Made by a program: the position numbers and the translations under genes. Below, in pieces: positions 58,420-64,000 of a DNA stretch of 64,000 nt (the first letter of the stretch is position 1; the number at the start of each line of letters is the position of its first letter). Below the pieces are notes generated by a model, which searched no databases, had not been told where the DNA came from, and saw only the letters and a program-made list of their open reading frames with translations. This stretch comes from Hyalangium ruber (GTDB taxonomy: Bacteria; Myxococcota; Myxococcia; Myxococcales; Myxococcaceae), in the NCBI RefSeq assembly GCF_034259325.1, contig NZ_JAXIVS010000021.1, positions 82,400 through 146,399 on the forward strand, written 5' to 3'.

Positions 58420-60792
58420 TCACGCCGCCCGGGAGACCGTGTCCTCGAAGTACACGCGGCGCTCCTGGGAACAGCTCGGGCAGCGCCACTGCACCAGCGT
58501 CAGGTGCCGCTCTCCGAAGACGATGGCCTCATGGCGCAGGGGCGCCAATGGGTCCGGTCCTCCCGCGCCACAGTCGCAGCGCTGCTTTCGGAGCGAGGCC
58601 CTCAGCGCCTCGGGTCCCGAGATGGGGATGGCCGACTGCGCGGTGTCTCCGGCGGACGACACCAACTTGCGCACGAAGGCTCGCTTGCGGAGCCGCGCGC
58701 GCAACTGGCCCCAGAGGGCTCTCGGGCTGCGCGGAAGGACGACGAACGCGAGGCAGACCAGCAGCACCACGGACACCGCCACGCACCCGAGCGAATCGTA
58801 TTCTCCTCGAGTGACGCCTGGGTTCGCGGTGGTCCCCAGCTTCACCCAGTAGCCGATCTGGTCTCGGGTGGAGCGAACGGCCTTGAGGTGCTCCTCGATG
58901 CGCTGAGGCTCCACCACCGAGGCAAGGCTGCGGTAGCGATAGTCCAGGACGAGCCGCGAGCCACGGGGCTCCACCCCGAAGTCGACTCGGAAAGCGGGAC
59001 CCATCACCGAGGAGTGGGAGGAACGGACATCGAGGGTATCCGGCCCATGCAGGGTGATGCGGTGGAGCAGATGCACTGGGTGCTGGATCGCCAGCGGCAT
59101 GGTCCGCCGGGTGATGGCAGGCTCCCAGAGCTGGGTTTCGATGAAGGCGCCCTCGAAATCCCGACGCCCTCCGTTGGCCCAGAAGCGATCGATGACGTAG
59201 TGCTCGCGCAGGATGAGGACGTTGCGCTTCTCGTCATCCTCGACGGCCATGGGCGAGCCCTGACGGATCTTCGGATCCACCCTGGCGTAGAAGTTGAGGT
59301 AGCTACGGGACAGGTCCGCCATGGACGTGGTGGCGAGTTCCCGACGCATCCGGTTCGCATCGGAGCCGGTGCGGGTGGTGACGACCCGGAGCGTGCCTTC
59401 CTTCCAGCGATCCATCGCATGGTAGGTCTCTTCCACAACGGTGGTGGGCTCGTTGAGCTGGGGCCGAGGGATCTCCACCAGCGCCGTGGTCGCCGGGTCC
59501 ACCACGAGCGCCCGGGCGAACTCGGGCGGCGCATAGCCTGCCAGCGGGCCGCGCTCCAGCGTGCTCGTGGGGTCCACCCAGTACTCGCGGCCGTCGACCG
59601 TGGCGCGGACGATGACGTGATCGAAGGCCCGTGACGTGGGATGCCAGGCATCCAAGCCGTGCTCGAGATACGTGTTCACCAGCGCGGGCCGCGCCTCGAT
59701 GCCGAGCCCCGCGAGCAGCGTGACGAGCAGCAGGGACTTGTCCTTGCAGTCTCCGAAGCGACGGGTGAGCACCTCGTGAGGTGGGAAGGGCTGGTGGGTG
59801 TTGGGCCCCAGCTCGATGCCGAGGTAGCGCACCTCGTCCTGCACGAAGCGGAGCGCGGCCAGGAAGCGTGCCTCGGTCGAGGGCTCCTTGGCGAGCAGTT
59901 GCACCTGCTGCTCCAGCTCCTTGGAGCGCGTGGTCACCTGGAAGAGCGAGGACGCCCATCGAGCCACCTCGCCCCAGGTCTCGTACTCACTGAGCTGAAT
60001 CCAGGGGTACACGTCGTGCCAGGCAGGCACCGCGTCGTCCCGCTCCACACGGGGAGCATCCTGGCGCTCCCAGCTGAGCTCGCGCACGCCGTCCCGGAGG
60101 GACTCGGTGCGGCGGGCCTCCACGTTGCCGTGATCGCGCATGAAGAGGGAGCGCTTCTCGGGCCACAGGAGGCGATAGCGCCAATGGACCACGGGGACGC
60201 CGAAGCTCGTGTCCACGGTGTCCGCGAAGCGCCCGCCGAAGACGGAGTTAGAGCCTTCGAGGGTGTAGGCGACCTCGATGATGTCTCCAACGCGCACGTC
60301 ACGGAGGAAGGCCACCACGGACAACGTGCCGTTGTAGAGCCGAAGTTGAAGCTCGTTCTCCTGCTGGATGACCTTCAGCTCAGCGGGGCGCAGCACGTCC
60401 TGGCGCTGCCCGTCGCGGATGCGCCACACCCCATGCAGGGTGAGGCGCTGGTAGGACGGGTCGAACGTGGTGGTGACGTTCGAGGCATCCTCCACGCCCC
60501 CAGTGGAGAGCACCTGATGGGCCGTGTGGAGGTAGCGCTGGACCGTCTTGTCCGTCACCCGGACCTGCTCGTCCGAGAGGAGGTAGAGGGTGCCTGCCGC
60601 CTCAGCGCCCGGAGAGGAAGCGCCAGGCTTGGCGGGGAGCGACAGCGGCTTCACCCAGTCGGCGGGAGGCCCTACCCGAAAGGGCTGCTGAGACGCCGCG
60701 CGTGCCGGGCTCCCCAGAAAGCAGAGCGCCACGAGAGCAAATCCCAGGAGCGAGGAAGATGAACGAGGTGAGCAAGCGATCGGGCGAAGCAT
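58420..60792 (-). CDS. DUF3857/transglutaminase-core exported membrane protein with C-terminal zinc-ribbon-like tail
   Basis: A 790-residue protein with a signal peptide (LLGFALVALCFLGSPARA). The DUF3857 region (about 75-290; LPAELKVIQQENELQLRLYNG, GDIIEVAYTL) precedes a transglutaminase-like core whose Cys/His/Asp triad is RRFGDCKDKS, FDHVIV and YWVDPTS. A membrane helix at about 693-710 (VAVSVVLLVCLAFVVL) is followed by a cytoplasmic tail with two Cys pairs, CDCGAGG and RCPSCSQE, likely a zinc ribbon. The usual members of this family lack the tail. It lies next to the tRNA-Sec gene on the opposite strand. Role unknown, possibly a cell-surface peptidase or acyl-transfer enzyme. Confidence 0.87.
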   Translation of the reverse strand: MLRPIACSPRSSSSLLGFALVALCFLGSPARAASQQPFRVGPPADWVKPLSLPAKPGASSPGAEAAGTLYLLSDEQVRVTDKTVQRYLHTAHQVLSTGGVEDASNVTTTFDPSYQRLTLHGVWRIRDGQRQDVLRPAELKVIQQENELQLRLYNGTLSVVAFLRDVRVGDIIEVAYTLEGSNSVFGGRFADTVDTSFGVPVVHWRYRLLWPEKRSLFMRDHGNVEARRTESLRDGVRELSWERQDAPRVERDDAVPAWHDVYPWIQLSEYETWGEVARWASSLFQVTTRSKELEQQVQLLAKEPSTEARFLAALRFVQDEVRYLGIELGPNTHQPFPPHEVLTRRFGDCKDKSLLLVTLLAGLGIEARPALVNTYLEHGLDAWHPTSRAFDHVIVRATVDGREYWVDPTSTLERGPLAGYAPPEFARALVVDPATTALVEIPRPQLNEPTTVVEETYHAMDRWKEGTLRVVTTRTGSDANRMRRELATTSMADLSRSYLNFYARVDPKIRQGSPMAVEDDEKRNVLILREHYVIDRFWANGGRRDFEGAFIETQLWEPAITRRTMPLAIQHPVHLLHRITLHGPDTLDVRSSHSSVMGPAFRVDFGVEPRGSRLVLDYRYRSLASVVEPQRIEEHLKAVRSTRDQIGYWVKLGTTANPGVTRGEYDSLGCVAVSVVLLVCLAFVVLPRSPRALWGQLRARLRKRAFVRKLVSSAGDTAQSAIPISGPEALRASLRKQRCDCGAGGPDPLAPLRHEAIVFGERHLTLVQWRCPSCSQERRVYFEDTVSRAA

Positions 60793-60839
60793 GGGACGCA
60801 GCGCGGATAACTCCCGCAGTGAAGTCCGCGAGACAGGCG

Positions 60840-60870
60840 TTGACGCCGCCCAGCTTACTCGGCACTAAAT
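60840..60870 (+). promoter_or_regulatory. Putative tRNA-Sec promoter
   Basis: TTGACG (60840-60845) and a weak -10 in CACTAAAT (60863-60870) are about 18-19 bases apart, placing the start point right before the tRNA at 60878. The -35 is good, the -10 poor. Position supports it more than sequence. Confidence 0.45.
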
Positions 60871-60877
60871 CAACGAT

Positions 60878-60976
60878 GGTAGGGCCTCCGGATCTGGTGG
60901 CCGGCCCGGTCTTCAAAACCGGTGAGGGGTCGCGAGAGCGGTCCCTGGTGAGTTCGATTCTCATGCCCTACCGCCA
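60878..60976 (+). tRNA. selC: tRNA-Sec (anticodon UCA), CCA encoded
   Basis: A full selenocysteine tRNA. The acceptor stem is eight pairs (GGTAGGGC with GCCCTACC, 60965-60972), a hallmark of tRNA-Sec. The anticodon stem CCGGT/ACCGG encloses CTTCAAA with anticodon TCA at 60913-60915. The variable arm is long, about nine pairs with a GAGA loop (60925-60946). The T arm is TGAG/CTCA with TTCGATT. Discriminator G (60973) and CCA (60974-60976) are encoded. It decodes UGA in selenoprotein mRNAs with SelB. selA, selB and selD are not in the window. A short T run follows. Confidence 0.96.
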
Positions 60977-61064
60977 CCTTTTTCCCTTTGAAAACGGGCG
61001 GTTGCGGTCGGTCCTCAGTGAGAGCTGAATCGTTCGGGCGGGTGCGCAGGCGTTTAGTCGGTTA

Positions 61065-61082
61065 CGTACAAATTGCGTACAA
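61065..61082 (+). repeat. Pair of CGTACAA direct repeats downstream of tRNA-Sec
   Basis: CGTACAA occurs at 61065-61071 and 61076-61082, 11 bases apart, inside a less GC-rich gap between the tRNA and xseA. Possibly protein-binding or a remnant of an integration junction. No copy of the tRNA 3' end was found further right. Confidence 0.4.
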
Positions 61083-61189
61083 CCTTCGGGTGCATAGACC
61101 CACTGGGCCTGCCTCGATACGGATTGGGCCAGCTACCTCGTGCTCAAGCGGCCAAGCAGGCCTCCCGCCTGCGGTGATAACGTGACCCG

Positions 61190-62788
61190 ATGAGTCGGCG
61201 GGTCACCAAGGACGGTCTCGGAGCGCTCCAGATCAGCTTTCCCTACGATCGCAGGCTCGTAGACATCGTCAAAACGCTCCCCACCCGCCAGTGGAACGGC
61301 ATCGAAAAACATTGGTCGGTTTCCGAGAAGAACGTGGTGGCGGTGGTGGACCAGCTGCACGCCGAGGGGTTCGACTTCTGCGAGGACACGCAGCACCTGT
61401 ACCGTGAACGAGGCGGCGAACTCGTCTTCGACACGAGTGAGCACGTGCCCGGCGCTCCACAGAAGCAGGTGGGCGCGACGACCGACCTCACCGTCTCGCA
61501 GCTCAATGTGAAGGTCCAAGGGGCACTCCAGAGGGCGTTTCCAAACTCCCTGTGGCTCGTGGGCGAGATCTCCGGGATCAACAAGGCCCGCCACAGGAGT
61601 GTCGTCGGCTTCGAGCTCGTCGAGCGAGATGAGTGGGGAAAGGAATCCTCCAAGCTCAGGGCCGTCCTCTTCGGGCACACACTGCGAGAGCTCGAGAAGC
61701 GGCTCGCCAAGGCAGGTAACCCTTTTCAGCTCGAGGACGAGATCCAGATCCGGGTGCGCGGGCGCGTCGATCTCTACGTTCCCTGGGGCTCGTACCAGTT
61801 CGTGATCGAGGATCTCGACCTGGACTACACGCTGGGAGAGGCAGCCCGGCGACAGGAGGAGCTTCGCCGACGGCTTGCCGCTGAAGGACTCCTCGAGCGG
61901 AACAGCGCGTTGCCCATCACCCTGCTCCCCCTGCGCGTGGGTCTCGTGACGAGCCTGGACTCGGACGCCTACCATGACGTGCGGCGCACACTGGAGGAGT
62001 CAGGGATCGCCTTCGACGTCACGGTTCATGGCGCGCGTGTCCAGGGACGACAGACGGAGCCCTCGGTCCTGAATGCGCTGGACTGGTTCCGAGCCCGTGC
62101 CGCGGAGTTCGATGTCCTTCTCGTCTGCCGGGGCGGCGGCTCGCGAACGGATCTCGCGTGGTTCGACTCGGAGGCCATCGCTCGGGCCGTCGCGACATTA
62201 CCCATCCCGGTCGTGGTCGGAATCGGCCATGAGCGGGACATGTCTTTGCTCGACTTCGTGGGCAGGAGCGCCAAAACCCCGACAGCGGCCGCCCGCCTGC
62301 TCGTCGATCGTGTCCTGAAGTCCTGGGAAGTGATCGAGTCGCGCCTGCAAAAGATCCTCGAGCACGCCAGGGAGATCCTCGATGGCACCTCATCGGAACT
62401 CGAGGAACAGGCCCGCCATGTCCCGCTCGCGGCCAAGGATCTGCTCGAGCAGAAGACCCGGACTCTTCGGGATGCAGCCCGGCGGCTGCACCTGGGCGCA
62501 GGGCGTGAGCTCTCCTCCGCGTCGCGCCGAGTCGACGAGATCGCGTCGCGGTTGGGCCCGTACGCCTCCAGGCAGCTCGCGCTCGAAAGCGAGCGTATCG
62601 AAGCGCGGAGACGGCGCCTGCTCCTGTTGGATCCACGGCGCGTGGTGGAGCGTGGGTACGCCATCTTGCGCACGGAGACGGGGGCGGTCCTCAAGGATCC
62701 CGCGCAGGCACCCAGCGGAACCTCGCTCACCGCCGAGTTGAAACGGGGCACACTGCGGATGCGCTCCGAAGGTCCGGAGAAGACATAG
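61190..62788 (+). CDS. xseA: Exonuclease VII large subunit with N-terminal HARP-like extension
   Basis: A 532-residue protein, about 75 longer than E. coli XseA. Residues 97-195 form the OB-fold (LTVSQLNVKVQGAL, LWLVGEISGI). The catalytic domain keeps LLVCRGGGSRTDLAWFDSEAIARA and IGHERDMSLLDFVG, with the Arg, His and Asp that match E. coli active-site residues, then APTAAA-like TPTAAARLL and a long coiled coil. The N-terminal 60 residues are extra: LQISFPYDRRLVDIVKTLP, RQWNGIEKHWSVS, matching the HARP pattern FxYDxxL...K...W seen in SMARCAL1-type helicases, where it helps DNA binding. The xseB gene starts four bases after its stop. Codon use is less GC-rich than the neighbours, suggesting transfer. 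Confidence 0.9.
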   Translation: MSRRVTKDGLGALQISFPYDRRLVDIVKTLPTRQWNGIEKHWSVSEKNVVAVVDQLHAEGFDFCEDTQHLYRERGGELVFDTSEHVPGAPQKQVGATTDLTVSQLNVKVQGALQRAFPNSLWLVGEISGINKARHRSVVGFELVERDEWGKESSKLRAVLFGHTLRELEKRLAKAGNPFQLEDEIQIRVRGRVDLYVPWGSYQFVIEDLDLDYTLGEAARRQEELRRRLAAEGLLERNSALPITLLPLRVGLVTSLDSDAYHDVRRTLEESGIAFDVTVHGARVQGRQTEPSVLNALDWFRARAAEFDVLLVCRGGGSRTDLAWFDSEAIARAVATLPIPVVVGIGHERDMSLLDFVGRSAKTPTAAARLLVDRVLKSWEVIESRLQKILEHAREILDGTSSELEEQARHVPLAAKDLLEQKTRTLRDAARRLHLGAGRELSSASRRVDEIASRLGPYASRQLALESERIEARRRRLLLLDPRRVVERGYAILRTETGAVLKDPAQAPSGTSLTAELKRGTLRMRSEGPEKT

Positions 62789-62792
62789 GCGT

Positions 62793-63092
62793 ATGGCAAA
62801 GCCCAAGCACTCGACGAAGAAGGCTCATGGCAGAGACATGGCAAAGCAGAAGCGGTCGACGAGCGAGCCTTCTTACGGCGAGGCCGCGGCACGTCTGGAG
62901 GAGATCCTGCGAGAGATCGAGGAAGACCGAGTCGACGTCGACGATCTCTCAGGGCTGGTGAAGGAAGCCGCCGAGCTCGTCACGCTCTGCCGCGGGAAGA
63001 TCCAGGCGGCTGAGATGCAGGTGCAGACCATCGCCGAGCAGCTCGAGCGCGAAGCCCCTGACACCGAAACCGACGAAGATAACGCCGAGTAG
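62793..63092 (+). CDS. xseB: Exonuclease VII small subunit with Lys-rich N-terminus
   Basis: A 99-residue protein. The XseB core is SYGEAAARLEEILREIEEDRVDVDDLSGLVKEAAELVTLCRGKIQAAE in two helices (written here in part only: EAAARLEEILREIE and LVKEAAELV). The first 30 residues (MAKPKHSTKKAHGRDMAKQ) are basic and unusual; an alternative ATG at 62838 would drop half of them. XseB binds XseA in a multi-copy complex that degrades single-stranded DNA. It is directly downstream of xseA and almost certainly cotranscribed. Confidence 0.92.
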   Translation: MAKPKHSTKKAHGRDMAKQKRSTSEPSYGEAAARLEEILREIEEDRVDVDDLSGLVKEAAELVTLCRGKIQAAEMQVQTIAEQLEREAPDTETDEDNAE

Positions 63093-63216
63093 GAAGCCCG
63101 TGTAACGAGCTAGTGCCCTGACTCCGCCCGGAGTTCGAGGCAGTGCCTAAGAGCGACGCAGAAGGCATTTTCTCATTTCGCATCACCAGCCCAATGCCTG
63201 AGAGGACCTAAAACCT

Positions 63217-63765
63217 GTGAAAGACGTCCAAACCAAGAACATTAGACTGGACCAGACCGAACAAAAACAACTGCTACACAAGTTATACACCACAACCTTC
63301 CTCTTCTTTCTGCCAGCCTTCGTGCTATGGGTACTTGGGATGGTGCTCGGATGGTTCACCCGCCCACCAAGTACAGACACTTGGCAAGACTTGATTGTCT
63401 CAGCTCTGTTTGCCACTGCAATTTTATACTATGGCTTCGTAGTCCACATTCTATCCGACAGAGTCCGCCGAGACACCTGGCTAAAGCATTTACTAGTTGC
63501 TGTACCCGTGATGGGGGCGGCTTTTCTACTATATACTTTTCACTTTTCAGGAGCCACTCGGAGGCTGGCACAATTCGTCTCTTCAATCGCCCATCTTGAA
63601 GTAGAAGCTGGCAACATAATCTCCAACATTCTTAGCTGGATTGCCTCCGGCGTAACAGGCAACCTGGCATATGATTTCATCAAGAGGGCGCTTAAGAAAC
63701 AAAACACAAGAAAGAAACCCACAAGACAGCGAAACAAGAAAGCGGGACCGCAGCAGACAATCTAG
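63217..63765 (+). CDS. AT-rich membrane protein of unknown function
   Basis: A 182-residue protein from a GTG at 63217 with GAGAGG eleven bases upstream. Three clear membrane helices: FLFFLPAFVLWVLGMVLG, LIVSALFATAILYYGFVVHI and HLLVAVPVMGAAFLLYTF. A further hydrophobic segment reads ISNILSWIASGVTGNLAYDFIKRA, and the C-terminal 25 residues are strongly basic. Base composition is about 45-50% GC, far below the window average of about 70%, with A/T-ending codons, so the gene was probably acquired. I do not recognise a family; the GVTGNLAYDFIK end resembles a motif seen in small island-encoded membrane proteins. It follows xseB by 124 bases. Confidence 0.72.
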   Translation: MKDVQTKNIRLDQTEQKQLLHKLYTTTFLFFLPAFVLWVLGMVLGWFTRPPSTDTWQDLIVSALFATAILYYGFVVHILSDRVRRDTWLKHLLVAVPVMGAAFLLYTFHFSGATRRLAQFVSSIAHLEVEAGNIISNILSWIASGVTGNLAYDFIKRALKKQNTRKKPTRQRNKKAGPQQTI

Positions 63766-64000
63766 TCAGTCAAGCATGTGGCATCAACAATTTCGAAAAC
63801 AACAGCAGACACACCAAGTTCACCTTCGCTGCACTGGTAAGCGGATCTCAGTTTTAACGCTCCAGGATCTAGGCCAGGCCTGATCCAAAGTCGGCTGTTT
63901 GCGATGGGATGAGCAGAGCTTGATAAGAGCGGGCGCGCGCAGGCAATGAGGTGCCGTTCGGCCGGGCGACCGTGCAGTGACGGTGCGTTGAGGGGAAGGC
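63766..64000 (+). other. Right end, no gene recognised; imperfect dyad at 63865-63886
   Basis: 235 bases after the AT-rich gene. A near-perfect inverted repeat GGATC-t-AGGCC-a-GGCCT-GATCC (63865-63886) may be the terminator of the membrane-protein gene. The last 120 bases return to high GC and show no start, tRNA or known RNA motif. Confidence 0.4.

Noticed and set aside
63671..63883. 70-codon open frame overlapping the AT-rich gene
   Set aside because: It overlaps the membrane-protein gene in another frame, is low complexity Gln/Arg/Ser-rich and lacks an RBS.
63100..64000. Second copy of the tRNA-Sec 3' end (attachment site)
   Set aside because: I scanned for TTCGATTCTCATGCCC-like sequence after the tRNA and found none up to 64000, so no right boundary of an island can be claimed within the window.
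63900..64000. Possible start of a group II intron or structured RNA at the right edge
   Set aside because: A GTGCG occurs but no domain V-like hairpin or reverse transcriptase can be seen before the window ends.

Overview
The window is high-GC DNA from a myxobacterium, most likely of the Myxococcaceae/Archangiaceae side of the Myxococcota. The evidence is two proteins with MYXO-CTERM sorting tails, a RomR-type polarity regulator, an encapsulin cargo ferritin with a SLRR-type targeting tail, many multidomain signalling proteins, and a perfect match to the LexA box known from Myxococcus. Genes are tightly packed, with many 4-bp ATGA/GTGA overlaps.

Layout. 1-16.5 kb holds mixed metabolism and secreted enzymes (quinone oxidoreductase, agmatinase-type ureohydrolase, HtrA protease, prolyl oligopeptidase, gamma-glutamyltransferase), several signalling proteins with degenerate catalytic sites, an MshEN-domain protein and a degenerate zincin-like MYXO-CTERM protein. 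16.5-33.0 kb is almost entirely minus strand: a dipeptidase, then (read in the direction of transcription, from 33.0 kb down) a giant hybrid kinase, a membrane histidine kinase, a FecR-domain protein, an exported Ig-like protein with an apparent CTG start, a large predicted outer-membrane barrel, a MYXO-CTERM surface protein and a small orphan. This looks like one signalling-plus-cell-surface unit. 33.1-45 kb holds lexA with its own operator, a TPR lipoprotein and a CsgG/barrel protein, the eno-surE-nlpD-like operon, ADP-ribosylglycohydrolase, a 57-residue conserved small protein, ybgC-glpX-SRPBCC, and a phosphatase. 44.9-57.2 kb holds nadC, valS with a histone-H1-like tail, romR, a tandem CheW-like protein, a diguanylate cyclase, encC, a kinase/receiver hybrid, an orphan groEL preceded by a sigma70-like promoter and CIRCE operator, and a single-domain response regulator. 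57.3-60.8 kb holds a TPR-zincin protein and a DUF3857/transglutaminase protein.

The right end changes character. A complete selenocysteine tRNA (60878-60973, anticodon UCA, CCA encoded) is followed by an exonuclease VII pair, xseA-xseB, whose large subunit carries an extra N-terminal HARP-like segment, and then by a strikingly AT-rich membrane-protein gene. tRNA-Sec genes are common integration sites, so 61.0-64.0 kb is the best candidate for a horizontally acquired and possibly undescribed system. No integrase or reverse transcriptase is visible inside the window.

Most functional names rest on motifs read directly from the translated sequence. Gene names for romR, encC and groEL2 are supported by motif detail and by gene order as I remember it from Myxococcus xanthus, not by a search.
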